Positions 35,056-46,855 of a stretch of DNA of 64,000 nucleotides are shown piece by piece. Source of the stretch: Undaria pinnatifida (Eukaryota; Sar; Phaeophyceae; Laminariales; Alariaceae); assembly GCA_012845835.1 (NCBI GenBank), contig JABAKD010000021.1, positions 12,146,795 through 12,210,794 on the forward strand. The letters run 5' to 3'. Position 1 is the stretch's first letter. Each line of letters starts with the position of its first letter. The notes under the pieces are model-generated. The model was given only the letters and a program-made list of their open reading frames with translations, had not been told where the DNA came from and searched no databases. Position numbers and translations under genes: made by a program.

Positions 35056-35548
35056 GACGCGTGCTACGATAGAGGTGCGCCACTTTGTTTCTGGGGGTTC
35101 TCGCTTTAGGAGGTCAAGACATGTCTTAGACAGGTCAAGACATGTCCTTCTTAACCCAACACCTGTTTTAGGAAATAATAGAGGTATAGACCATTTTTTT
35201 GGTGAGGTTTCTCACTTTGGGAGGTGAAGACGTGTCTTAGACAGCTCAATCAAGCCATGTCCTTCTTAACCAACAATAGACGTACACACCATTTGTTCTT
35301 GTGAGGTTCCTCACTTTAGGAGGTTAAGATGTGTCGTAGACAGCTCAAGACATGTCCTTCTTGACCCAAAAGCTGATTGTGGACAAAAAATGAAACATGT
35401 CCCGGTTGAAAAATCCCATGGCCTAGGTATACAACGAAAATCATGCAAAACTAAAGGCCGCATTTCCGACTGTTTTGGGTCAAGGACCCCCGTCATTCAG
35501 AAACCATTTTCGCCAAAAAAAGGTATACCTCTATCATAGAATGTGCCC
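35056..35548. mobile_element. MITE (family A) inserted in the gypsy remnant
   Basis: Termini GACGCGTGCTACGATAGAGG on the left and, inverted, GGGCACATTCTATGATAGAGG on the right. Inside are three tandem-like units of about 110 bp (GGTTCTCGCTTTAGGAGG, CATGTCCTTCTTAAC). It separates the presumed gag/protease part from the reverse transcriptase part. Confidence 0.65.
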
Positions 35549-36020
35549 GGTCACGGAATATCGGGCCGCCATCGAAATGATTGAACCGACCGGTATGGCC
35601 ATGCCAAACCTGGAAGACAAAGCGTCCATGCTCGCGGGTGTCACAACTTGGTGCACGGCGGACATATGCCGCATGGCTACTGGCAGGTTTAGCTGAGTCC
35701 GTAGACGGGTTGTTCATGCTGCGTCGTGTTCTGGCGAGGGTCCTGAACGCTACCGGCCACTTCCTAGGATCCATGGGTGATGTTTTGGTGCGGTTCATCG
35801 ACAATATATGTTTTGCGTGAGTGGACGACATCGCGATCTGGTGGAGAGACGCCTGTGACCTTTTCGAAGCGGCTGTTGGACGCTTCCGGGAGGCTCGTGG
35901 TGCATGCACGAGAGCGTCGAGTATAGCGGAAGTGTTTATCGTTGAGCGTAACAAGTTTCCGACGAAGGTGATTGTGCGCGGTGTCCACTCGGCCACTGTG
36001 CGGGGTAAACTCGCCCTCGA
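35549..36020 (+). pseudogene. Ty3/gypsy reverse transcriptase remnant
   Basis: Reads MAMPNLEDKASMLAGVTTW..DIC, then (after a frameshift) GYWQ, VDGLF, VLNATGHFLGSMGDVL and, after an in-frame TGA, VDDIAIW. These are the successive gypsy RT blocks including the catalytic DD. A tryptophan expected before VDD is the TGA. RT thumb and RNase H are missing or unrecognisable before the integrase begins about 100 bp later, so the element is deleted as well as mutated. Confidence 0.75.
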
Positions 36021-36099
36021 CACGGTGATGGGGATGGATTTGCTATATCCAGGAGGGTTGTACCGAGTAGAGTGCCATGGTCACAGAGTGATCTCGGTG

Positions 36100-36880
36100 C
36101 CGGCTAGGGCCGACTTTCTGAAGAAGCGATTGCTGGTATGTGGCCACTTGGAGGGGACCGTACACCCCGGCGCCAATGCAAAGACAACTCGGCTTGAGTG
36201 GCACTGCGTACGGGAGGACACGGTTGGGGATGTGCGGGACACCACTCGACTTTGCCTGTACTATGCGTACACCTAAGCGGAGTGGCTAGTGCTCCGTACG
36301 CTGGAAGAGAACCCTGAAGGTCGAGAGCCGAATGCAGTTGTTCATTTCCATTTTCTATGCATGGGGGAGAGTGCGGTGCATGTCGGAGTTGACGCTGCGG
36401 ATGGATTTCGGTGCGTGCTGGGTGTACTCATGGACGTGAGCGGATACACATGGTTACCATTGTCTAGCGCGTGCACGTCGAACGGGACCGTGGAAGAACT
36501 TGGTCGCTGGTGTTTCACGTTTGGGTCGCCTACTACGTGAGTGAGCGACAACCCGACCCCCTTCCCGCGACTGCGTGGTGCGCAAGCCAGCAAACACACT
36601 GGGTGTTAAGCATCGGTTGACAGTGGCCGACAGCGCGTGGACCAACGGAACCATATAACTACTGATATCTGGGATGATCCACCGTGCGAAAGCGATGCTC
36701 AACGAGGACGGGGCGGCCGTTCAACGGGTAGGGTTGTCGTACTACCGGCCGTGCAATGGGCAAGGAACACGGCGTGATGGAAGAGGCTGTAGACGACCCC
36801 TTACCAAGTCGTGATGGGCCGTGGGCCGCGTTGGTCTTTACTGCTCGCGTCAAGGGGGGCGCCCACCCAAAGGAAACAGG
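36100..36880 (+). pseudogene. Ty3/gypsy integrase core remnant
   Basis: Reads HLEGTVHPGANAKTTRLEWHCV and RDTTRLCLYY (zinc-binding region and its end), then AVVHFHFLCMG, VLMDVSGYTWL, TVEELGRWC.TFGSP and, after TGA, VSDNPTPF. The first catalytic Asp of the D,D,E triad (expected in HFD) is His; the second is kept in VSD. Stops and frameshifts follow (VVVLPAVQWA.NTA, TTPYQVVMGR). Confidence 0.75.
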
Positions 36881-36999
36881 CAATAATAGTTGATGGTTTT
36901 CGGGTGGACACCCAAGTCCTCGGAGATTATGGCAGCGCGTGGACGCCGATCGTCGTCACCAACACACGCGCGGCAGTCGCGGCAAGACCCTGCCCCATT

Positions 37000-37467
37000 T
37001 CACGGCAGGTGCTTACGGTTTGGTGGCTGGAGTGTCCAGGAAGGGCAAGCACTGCAAGCTCATGGGCCTTTGGACTGGACCGTGCCATGCTTTCAACCAC
37101 AACAAAGATAACGCGTATGCTATGCAGCACTGGAGGTCACGGGCGAACTGCGTCTCTCCCATGTCATGAGGCAGAGGTTATACGCCGATTACCAGCTCGA
37201 GATCACCGGCGAGCTCCCCAAGGTTTTCCAGGAATTGGAAAGCCACGGCCATCCCGACACCAGGAGCATATCGACCATCAAGCGGGTCGAAGGCGGCGAC
37301 GAGTTCGTGGTCAAGCTGCTCTGGGAAGGACTGGAGGAGGAGCAGATAACCTGGAAGTCGGCGTCGCGGGTAATCCATGACGCGCTGCCCGTGCTAGGAA
37401 AAGAGGTCAAGGTGCTGTGGCTGAAGGCGGAGCAGAAACGGTCACTCCTCAGTATGTGCTGCGTTTG
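37000..37467 (+). pseudogene. Gypsy integrase C-terminus with chromodomain
   Basis: YGLVAGVSRKGKHCKLMGLWTGP resembles the integrase C-terminal GPY/F module. After a frameshift the 37166-37467 frame encodes GDEFVVKLLWEGLEEEQITW, a chromodomain-like fold with the aromatic positions (V..LW.G....TW). Chromodomains at this place are typical of chromoviruses. The frame closes with a natural stop. Confidence 0.7.
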
Positions 37468-37562
37468 AGGTCATATTGTGGTTTGCGCGAGAGGGGTCCC
37501 TGATTCTGAGTCGCTAATTTTCTTCCTTCTGAGTTATAACTTCAAATTTACCTGGCTTGCAG

Positions 37563-37756
37563 TTTCTGCGTAGGACGCCGATAGTACCTGACGCAGCCAC
37601 CATCGGGCAGTTCTTCGTCGATGCTGTGTGTGGACAGATTATTTCCATGGTTGATGCTTCCGTTTTCCGGATGGCTAAAGTACGCAAAAATGTTGAGATA
37701 TTCGACACCAGTCAAAAACCTGATGATGAGATTTGGGGAAATTTAATAAATTATGG
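37563..37756 (+). CDS. Orphan exon of unknown function
   Basis: 194 nt between a strong acceptor (TTACCTGGCTTGCAG) and a strong donor (TTATGG/GTAAGA), fully open in one frame: FLRRTPIVPDAATIG, VDAVCGQIISMVDASVFRM, VEIFDTSQKPDDEIWGNL. Composition and splice sites look genuine. I do not recognise the family. It sits right after the gypsy remnant, so it may belong to a host gene whose other exons were displaced or destroyed. Confidence 0.4.
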
Positions 37757-38199
37757 GTAAGAAATAGTGCCGACTTCAAGAAAGAAATCATAATTTTAAA
37801 CCAGGGAGTGCAAGGGGTTGGGCAGAAAAGAAAATTTGAGTGCGCAAGAGGACGCGAAGAATAAGACCCTGCTCAGACACTCCCCAAGGCTATATGAGGC
37901 TCCTAACCAACCTGCCTTGTTCCTCGAGATCTTTCAAAATATTTTTCAAGATATTTTTGCTTGTTTCGGCAATTATTTAGCAGCGGTGCACCGGACCGAC
38001 GAAAAAAAAAGATGAAAATCCCCAAGTCTTGTCCGGTGTTTTCTATTCGGGACTAATCTAGACCAGGACTTTCATGCGAGGGAACGTTTCCGCAACGGCG
38101 TACGAGCAAACTAGTACAGGAGATTGTTCATTTTTAGGGGGCACCCAACTAGGGACAGGGATGCTGGCTACCAGGATGGCTAGGTTCTCTAAAACCTAT

Positions 38200-38398
38200 A
38201 TAGATGTGATTACGATAATAATGATGACGATAGATAGATGACGACGGTGATAGATGATGATGATAAGAGATGATCATCATGATCATGATCATGACCATGA
38301 TCATGATGACGATGATGATGGTGATGGTCATGATGACGATGATGGTAGTGATGATGATGACGATGATGATAGTGATGATGATGATGATGATGACGATA

Positions 38399-38433
<35 letters not shown>

Positions 38434-38929
38434 CGATAGATGATGATGATTAAGATGACGATGATGATGATAATAATGATGATGATGATATTGATGATGA
38501 TGATTATGATGATGATGATGATGACGACAGATGATGATGATGATGACGATGATAATGACGATAGATGATGTTGATGGTGATGATGATGATGATAATGACG
38601 ATGATGATAAATACGATGACGATAATGATGATGATGACGATGATGATGATGATGATGATGACGATAGATGATGATGATGATGATGATGATGAAGATGATG
38701 ATGATGATGATAATGATGATGATGATGATAATGGCGATGGATGATGATGATGGTGATGATCGTGATAATGATGATGATGATGATAATGACGATAGATGAT
38801 GATGATGGTGATGATGATGATGATGAAGATGATGATGACGACAGGTGATGATGATGGTGATGATGATGATGATGATAATGACGATAGATGATGATGATGG
38901 TGATCATGGTGATAATGGCGATGATGATA

Positions 38930-38969
<40 letters not shown>

Positions 38970-38990
38970 CGATGATGATCCCACGGCAGG
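38200..38990. repeat. GAT/ATG trinucleotide microsatellite of about 800 bp
   Basis: Imperfect (GAT)n interspersed with GAC, GATA and GGTGAT variants. Long His/Ser/Ile-rich open frames on the minus strand are repeat artefacts. Confidence 0.97.
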
Positions 38991-39561
38991 GATTGTTGTT
39001 TGATGACCACGCGTTTCTGGCCGGTTGAGCTCCTCAGTTGGCGATTTATCCGTTGGTATTGGAATTGTTTTAGTTATTTGTAGACTAGAGCATAGATGTA
39101 TTGGTCGGGTTAAGCGAAGGAAAATGCCTTCGAAGCCATGGTTCGGGTGCGATATGGAGCTTCTCCATAATATTGCGATTTCAGAAACTGAGGCTGCACC
39201 CTCAGGTCAGCGTGGGACGACTCAAGGGACTATTCTACACACCGTAACCCAGTACAATGGCTAGTGGATTTCTGATTTCGCAACCCCCAGCCTGGCTTTC
39301 TTGTTATTACTAGCATCACACCTCGTTCTTGTTAGTAGGCACCCTTCACTTAACACGGAACGCGACCTATTTCTGGTCAACTTTCCCTGTACGAAACCTA
39401 GGACTTGCTAGAACTCGGACATTTTTAGGGCACCACATAGTCTACCCCACCGCAAAACAAACGGAGCTTTGCCCGCGCCAGGCCAGAAATAAGCGTTCTT
39501 AACCAGCAAAAATGTATTTAACCGTTCAGAGCATGAAAATCTCACCCTATATCATTCCCGA

Positions 39562-41400
39562 GTGATCTGAATAAGAAAGCAGTGGGACCAGACTCCCCGC
39601 CGTCCGAGCTGCTGAAAATTGACCACACCCCGAATTTACCCGATACTTCCGCAACCCACTTGTCAATGTGTGGAGAGAACGGGGACGTCCCCCAACAGTG
39701 GAACATGCAACCGTTAAGGTCCTTCATGAAAAGACGGATCGCTCTGAGTGCAACAACTACCCAAGGATTTCGCTCGTGGCCCATTCAGGAAAAGCACTGT
39801 TAAAAATGGTCACGTCCGGCCTCAGCACCCACTGTGAGAGAGAGACCAAAAGGATGTTCCACGAAGAAAATAGTGGTTTTTCCCCCGCGCGATCCACAGC
39901 AGTGGTCATGCTCTTCATCTTGCGCCGCCCGCAAGAACTCGGACGTGTTAGGATAATCATTATGTACATGTGCTTCATCGATCGCCAGAACACACAAAAC
40001 TTGGTCCACTGAGAGGTGCTGTGGGTTGTGCTCGCAGGCCTCGACGTATCATGAGAATATGCTGACCATTATCCGACAGTTCAACAAAGGCATGCGAGCT
40101 CGCGTGCGTAAGGGTAACGGTGGGCAATATTTGAAAGGTTTGACGTAATGCAGGGACTGCGGCAAGGATGTGTATTATCAACCCTTCTTTTCAATGTATT
40201 TTTCACGGTTGCGATGCATGCCGTCCTGTTACGCTTCAGTGAGGACCGAGACGTTTTGAGGAAACCGGTTCACCTCGAGGAGGACCTCGGGGGGAACAGG
40301 GCGGAGGTTGAGCCTCTAGCATGTATGCGGAGGTCAGTTTGGGGCTTACGGTACGCCGACGATGCAGGCACTGTTGCGGCGGAAGGCCTTGCTAAGACGA
40401 TTATCGGCATTGTGACCGTTTTCGAAGCAGCAGGATTTAATCTCATCGATTCCGAAACGAAAAGCGGAGACAACGATGGTGCGTACACTCAACCAGGTGC
40501 TCCTAACCTCACCGATTGTCGTCGAAGGTGCGAGCCAGAGGCATATGCAGACGATGTAGTTTCTGCACCTGGGCGGTCTTATTGGCGCGAAGGCCGGCAT
40601 TGTGTAAGAGAATAAACGACGGATCCGACTCACGTGGGCATGCTACGATCGTTTCAAGCGCGAGCTGTACGATCTGGAGGATGCCCCGATCACATTAAAG
40701 GTGCGCCTTCTAAAGACCAAGGTGATGGAGACCCTGCTGTACAGGTGTGTGACTTGGACTTTCAGCCAGGAGAATTTCTCGCTGACCTCCGAACGGCACA
40801 CCACAACATCCTCCTAAGGATTACTGGCCTTCAGCGCCAACAACGCACCGACCACCGCATGTTGTACGCCAAGGCTCTTAAAAAGGCATAATGTGAGAAC
40901 GTTGGGACGACTATCCGCAAACGACGCCTCCTCTTTGCGGAAGCCGTACAACGGGCGAACAATGAGCGACTGACCCATCGCGTGATGTGCGGGGCGATGG
41001 CTGGTGGGGTAAACCCAGGACGAGGCCGACCAGAAAAGAACTGGGCGGAGTGTCTACCATACGACATCAGGGTATTGAAAGTCATCGAGGGGTCCACGGA
41101 TAGGTCGCCTTTGCTGCTCGGAGATGAGACTGTGCTATGGCCGAGGGTGGCTAAGAATAGTGGGAACTGGCACCGAGTGATCGTCGACGCGACGGACATT
41201 TTCTTTGTGACGATATGGCACAGGCAAGGCAGAGAAGAGTTGGCTACGCCTCACAGCAGAGGATGCTAAGAGCGATAACCAAGGGAAACCGGGGGGGCGG
41301 GTGGGGAGGCAGCCGTACTGATACAGCTGTAGATGAGTACAGAAACGAAATGGAAGATCGTGTAGCAAGGTACCAGTTCGACTAAGAAGTGGAGCGTGTG
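39562..41400 (+). pseudogene. Decayed LINE-type (non-LTR) reverse transcriptase
   Basis: Ordered RT blocks in broken frames: NKKAVGPDSPPSELLKID, then CNNYPRISLVAHSGKALLK, GFSPARSTAVVML, CFID, QGLRQGCVLSTLLFN, RYADDAGTVAAEGLAK (the catalytic YADD is retained), and a long C-terminal part with LRTAHHNILLRITGLQRQQRTDH and MAGGVNPGRGRPEKNW. At least four stops or frameshifts interrupt it. The part after RT is usual for these elements. No endonuclease is visible upstream; the element starts near the GAT microsatellite and is probably 5'-truncated. Confidence 0.85.
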
Positions 41401-42284
41401 CTGCTACTACCGGTAAAATAATAGTTCGACCCCCCTTCAGCATTGAGGGATAGTTTCTCCTTTGTTTTTTTGTTTTCGTTGAGTTCAATGGGGGAGTGCG
41501 AAAGTGGCAGTAATGTCACTTGTCGTTCTTCCTTCTTTTTTCTTTCTTTCCTCTCGTTTCCTGCCTTGTGCCCTCTCCGCCGGCCTTATGCCACTACATC
41601 TTCTTCCTTATGTTCGTGTTGCTTCGTCCGTGTTGTTGGTATTTGTTCCCCTTCATTCAGCACGTATACTGTTCTTCTTTGCAGCCTTCCTTTCTAATCT
41701 TCTTGCTTCACATTCTTCAGAACACTTGTCGTTCGTTTTGTTTTCTCTTCTTGTTTGCTTTTGTTTTGTTTTCGTTTTGTTTTCGTTTTCTTTTCATTTT
41801 CTTTCGGCTGTTTGTTTTTGTTTTCGCTGTTCTCGTACCAGGTACCCTAGCGTTTCACTTCCTTTACGTTGGTGAATTGCGGCCAATTGGCGTACTCTGT
41901 CTCACAGTCTGTGACCACATAATTTGTTTCTCTCTGGGATGAAGAATCACCACGTACACCGGGTGTGCTGATGTCGTTGAGGGTATTGAAGTAACGGTTT
42001 CATGTTAAGTCAACAGACACGGGAAAACTACCAACTAACTAATTAAACTTTTTTGTGAATAGGTGACAGAAGAGACACATTTTTACGACATGACATCAAC
42101 AATTACGGCAACTCTGATATTCCACTTCGTAGCGCTTCAATCACTCAATCTATCGTGCTGAACGAACATAGTCGGTCGACGGCACTCTTGAATTTTGACG
42201 CGGTCAGGGACCGCTTCATACTAGAAACAGTTTCATTGTATCCCATCTGACGACGCCTTGACAGGAAAAAAGACCCCTCGAAAA
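41401..42284 (+). other. Pyrimidine-rich stretch without a recognised gene
   Basis: 41450-41850 is T/C-rich on plus (many TTTCTT and TTTTGTTTTCG words), giving Phe/Leu/Ser-rich open frames of 84-140 codons with no other signal. A CCAGGTACC word lies at 41839. Nothing was recognised to 42284. Confidence 0.5.
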
Positions 42285-42435
42285 AAAGACGCGTGCTACG
42301 ATAGAGGTATCATCACTTTTCGTCTGAGAAACTGGTTTCGGCATGACAGGGCTCTAATAACCCCAAATCGTCGGAAACAGACCGTTTCTGATGCATGATT
42401 GCCGTCGAACACATAGGACAAGAGGCAAAGACTGA

Positions 42436-42671
42436 TTCTACGATAGCCCCCCCAAAAACCAGCGATTTTCTTTAACGGACGTTTCGTGGCTGCTCGATGC
42501 AAGGAAGGATACTATTGAAGTCAAAGTATCCATATATTTTCTTAGGTGCAAAGGCCTATCGATCGATGACGTCGGGGTGTCGAGTGACGCCGTATTGCAG
42601 GAGATACGATCGGGAGCTGGTTTTGAAACCGGTGATTTCGTTAAAGAAAAGTTGGGGGGGCTATCGTAGAA
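42436..42671. mobile_element. Family B MITE, 236 bp
   Basis: Ends TTCTACGATAGCCCCCCCAA and its inverted match TTGGGGGGGCTATCGTAGAA. The terminal similarity continues with TTTTCTTTAACG on both sides. A diverged copy is at about 56345-56562. Confidence 0.75.
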
Positions 42672-42740
42672 CGACTCCAAATAGGTCTTATCCGGTAGCA
42701 AATTAGGTTTTCTCCGAACCACTTCGTTTTTGTCTAGAAG

Positions 42741-42997
42741 GGCGCATGCTACGATACAGGTGCGCCGCTGTGTTTTTTGGGGTTTCTCACTCTTGTAGCT
42801 CAAGAGCTATCCCAAAAACTGATTCGGAGAAAAATGAAACTGGTCCCGTATGAAAAATCCCACGGCCTAGGTACACAACGACAACCACATGCACAAGAAA
42901 AAAAAAATGTCGTTTTTCCGACGATTTTGTGTTAAGACGCCCCATCATTCAGAAATCGATTCCGACGAAAACTGAAACCTCTATTGTAGCACACGTC
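42741..42997. mobile_element. Family A MITE, short form (257 bp)
   Basis: Termini GGCGCATGCTACGATACAGG and, inverted, GACGTGTGCTACAATAGAGG. The interior shares AAAAATCCCACGGCCTAGGT-like and CATTCAGAAA blocks with the copy at 35056-35548. Confidence 0.7.
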
Positions 42998-43071
42998 GAA
43001 GGGCATGTCTTAGGCTCCTAAATTGAGAAACCTCAGAAAAAAAGCGGGGCAACTCTTTCGTAGCACGCGTC

Positions 43072-46020
43072 AACACTAGACCGTCAACCCGTGGGCACGT
43101 CTTTGGTCCTCAACCGTGCTACGAACAGAGCGTGCGTCTTGTTTGTGGTATGGGCACGGCGGCGGACAAAATATGACGGAGTTTAATGCTATATATATAT
43201 CCGGCGCACCAGGTACCAAGGGCCCAGGGATTTAGTTTTCTGCTGATGCTACTGGTCTCGCGCTGTTGTGTTGCGTCGTGTTGTGAAAATAGAGCCCGTT
43301 CTAGTTTGGTTGAATGTACGGCAACATGAAGATGTACACGAATTCTTTCTGTCGGTCGACAATCAAATTTAAAGTTTGTCCGTGATATATCAGTCCTTCA
43401 AATATCTCCCACTCTGAAAAAACGAACAACCAATACTTCTGTACAGATCTGAGTTCTTCACATCAAAGTGGCATTTCCAACTACTACACCTACATCATCG
43501 TGCACAGCCAGAATCCCTGCTGATACCTCATTGAGAGACAAAAGCTCTGAGGTCACAAACTACCGTAGGCGGAGACACACAATTCAAATACAGCACGAGC
43601 AAGTTGATTAGGCGATGCGATGTCCACCGCAATGACCCCAGCATGAGCAAGTGGGCCCAAAACCAAAATCCTGGAGCAACACAGCCTTTTTTTCGTCTTT
43701 GACTTTTTTTTTTGTGGACTTTTGGGTACCAGACAACCATTCTATACTCGAAACGTTAAATATATATACTCAATCGTATACTCGTACAAACCTTTTCTTG
43801 TACACACTATTTCAAAAATAAACAAAAAACAGAAGCTTTCCTGAGCGGACTTGTCAATCGGTGTGAAACCAGGGCGGGTCACAAAAAGCATCCTTGAGCA
43901 ACACGACTTTTTTTTGGTGTTTACCTTTGGGGAGGGGGGAACCATCCCCTCTCAAAAAGGAGAGGGGGGAACCAGGCAACCATCCCCTCTCAATAATCCA
44001 TATTAAAATCCTTTTTAAAACGTTTTCCTACGTTAAATCCAAGATATGCAAACCAGAGGCGTTCCTGGGCGAAATAACCGGATTGAAACCGAAAAACGCG
44101 GCGAGACTCTTCCTCCACCCCTGCCGACGTGCACACTCCGGCGCACAAGCGGACACGACCGACGTATTCACATCATGATCAGACTATCCTGTTTAAATTG
44201 AACAAATTACGGTTGGGGATTTTTACATGGCTGGTTCTCCGAGAGTGTACCACCCGGTAAGTGCAACGTCGACGTATCGCAAAGCTACGCAAGGACGCGT
44301 TGTTTGTTTCCGTTCTGGTTTCGGCTATATATTCTTGCTTGGTTCTGCTTGGGTTAGGACTTTCCGCTCAGGTACGTTCTAGTGGGTCAAGACTTGGACA
44401 CGCATAACAACAAAGGCAACTTCTACATTGGCATCGGCATGCATTGATTGGCATTGATAACGGAAGTGCACTAAGTCCGGCAACCCTATGTCTCCGATTA
44501 TTCATATATTATAGTCTAGTCTAGTGTCAGATGATGTTCCCTTATTCCCCTGCCCCACCACTTTATAGCTAAAATATCTGCGCGCACTGGTTCCCGTTGG
44601 CGCTAGCTGGCATCGCACACACAGCACGCAGTTGCATCGCGCTGAGGCAAACGCCAGGCTGAACGTGGCATTAATTACCTACCCATTCAAGTGCATTAAC
44701 AAGCACAGTCGATGTAAAATCGATTAATACAAAGCACATCGCGCTAGCTGTACTATACGAAGCACAAGAAGCGAGCTTGGCCAATGTGTCATGTTGATAG
44801 CTTAATTATAATGCCAACGCCTCCGTATAAACACATTACCTTTTTTACAGAAAAAATAGAATCGAGCGTTTTGTTTCCCTCCGGTCTCCCAGCGGGTGGG
44901 GGCAGGGGCAGAGGGGGGAAGGTAGTGGTTGGGCAGGGCTTTTTTTTTTCGGGCCCCCACGGCACGAGGGCAACAACAACGAAAATATGAAAATCAACCC
45001 ACCTGATATATTTGCAGTGAAAGCGACGTATATATACATTTTTTTGAATAGAAAGTACATGCAACTATTATTTATTTTTTTTATACCCTCCGGCGGATGG
45101 GGAAAAATGAAGCTTGAGCTCACCACACTTCCACGTATTTTCATACGCGTCGTGTGTCGATTAAACTTTCCGAAAGACCTGCGTACACAGTTTTTGTTCC
45201 CAACTCCCCGGATAAACGGCAACGAGGGTTTAGAACACCCGTTATGTCACCTTGACGGTTGCAGTGAGTCCAACGCAAAATAACGAAAATCGCACACGTC
45301 ATAAACTATAAATATATGCTGCAAAACGAAGGTGAAACACCGACTGCCGCGCACGGCGTGTTGTCTCGTGATCATCTGCATCGCACGCAAGCCTCACGCG
45401 CCTGTTTGCGTATAGTACTGCCGACTTTAACTTGGACTACTACTACGCACGGCTGCAAGTTGGGTCGTCTATTTCGGATTCGCCAACCGAGGGCGGCAGA
45501 GAGGAAGCTGTCGGGACCAGACGCTTTAACTAGGCAGATGTTGTAAAGATTTGGACCTCTTGTTGTGGGGAGTGAATGCTCACAATCGTCATAGACGCGC
45601 TTTTTCCGGTGTCTCACGGAGGGACGTCTTACTCGCTAGTATACAGTTCGCACACCTTTAGTATGGTATAGTAGACAATACAGCAGTACAGCTCTGATAA
45701 TACGAGGGGTGTATCAAATGCTCCAGCCGAAATATGCTCCTATGGCTCAAGAATGATGGATACATTTTTCACGTGTAGACTAGTCCTCTTCCCTGTTGTG
45801 CAAAACAACAATAAAATGTAAGTATGTCACAAGCGCCCCCCGGCCTCATGACGGTAGCGTCTCAAACTCCCCACCTACCTCTTATGAAATCCCTCCAAAT
45901 ATTTTTCCAATCAGGGCGACCCGGATTCTGGTAGCCACGCTCCCTTCTTCTGCGCGGCTATCTACCTCTCACACCACTATTAATAAGGCGGCCTGAACTA
46001 ACCGTACCTACTTCTAAAAA
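43072..46020. other. No gene recognised
   Basis: Mostly AT-rich intergenic-looking sequence. It contains a CCAGGTACC word at 43208, loosely repeated segments at about 43620-43760 and 43840-43990 (TGAGCAACAC, long T runs, GGGGGGAACCATCCCCTC), a TAGTCTAGTCTAG tract at 44513, and G/C runs near 44890-44960. Open frames are short and without domains. Confidence 0.4.
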
Positions 46021-46855
46021 CTAATATACTTGTGCGAGGGCTGCATAGACCACTTGAGCCCCTTCCCTTGCTTCCCTTGAACATGTAATAAAAGCGCTAG
46101 ACTTCCATCTTCCTGCCTGGATTTGCAACTCCAAAATACCTTGCGCCGCTATCTGGGTGCCCCCTCCGATTCTTCTCGAGTGTAGCGCAAACTGCATGGG
46201 GTCTCTTCCACTGCATCTTCTCTCATCAACTGCAACGCGGTCACCGCCTCCGTCGTAGTGAAAACTCTCCAACCGCGCGACGTAGCCCGGACTGTCAGCG
46301 GCGCCCCCCCTAGTACCTGGGGATGCACGTCGAGCAATTTCTGCTGAACTTCGAAGGCCTCCATCGGCAACCCCCCCATCTCCCTGTCGTTGGACAATCG
46401 CGTACGCATAATCGTGCGCCCTGCTCTTTTTTTATCGCACTTCGACGATACAAATCTGACCTGCACTGGCGTGGCAGTCGATCTGTTCCTAAACTCAACC
46501 TGTAATCCTCCGCACGAAAACTTTAGGCACTCTCTGGGTGAACTTTGCCATCCGCGTATGCCCACAGCTCTGACGCTCTGCACAACAGCAAATACGACAC
46601 CGCGAGTCCCACCCGCATGACACGCCCACTGTCTTCCATACTTACGAGTACCCTGTCGGCCTTGTGATCACAGTGACCACGACAGCAGAAATCCAACCTG
46701 TGCTTTCCTCTTTTGAGATGACATGCGACCGGTCTGTCCAATTTCCCACAGCTGCTATCATGCAATGCGACATCGGCGACTCCCATCCTGCGAACATCTT
46801 GCGGAAGAAGATGATTGCGGCTAAGTATCCTCTAACGGTAAGCTGCCGATTATAA
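46021..46855 (-). pseudogene. DIRS-like tyrosine recombinase, catalytic part, nucleophile lost
   Basis: In broken minus frames: VRGYLAAIIFFRKMFAGW, then SYLLLCRASELWAYADGKVHPE (box I Arg), VRFVSSKCDKKR (the K region), FALHSRRIGG (box II His-x-x-Arg) and GRWKSSAFITCSRE. The last motif should have the active Tyr where Cys stands (codon TGT at 46083-46081), so strand cleavage would be impossible. Frameshifts occur near 46580 and 46270. It continues the recombinase N-terminus found at 49140-48880, from which it is separated by a 2-kb repeat insertion. Confidence 0.75.

Larger units (their letters stand above)
42288..43071. mobile_element. Family A MITE-like element with nested insertions
   Basis: Left terminus GACGCGTGCTACGATAGAGG, right terminus GTAGCACGCGTC (inverted match). 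Two smaller elements lie within it (42436-42671 and 42741-42997). Confidence 0.55.

Noticed and set aside
38149-39010. 168- and 252-codon His/Ser/Ile-rich minus-strand frames
   Set aside because: Direct translation of the GAT microsatellite; no other coding signal.
41443-41942. Overlapping Phe/Leu/Ser-rich frames of 84-140 codons resembling membrane proteins
   Set aside because: Pyrimidine-rich low-complexity DNA following the LINE remnant; hydrophobicity is a composition effect.
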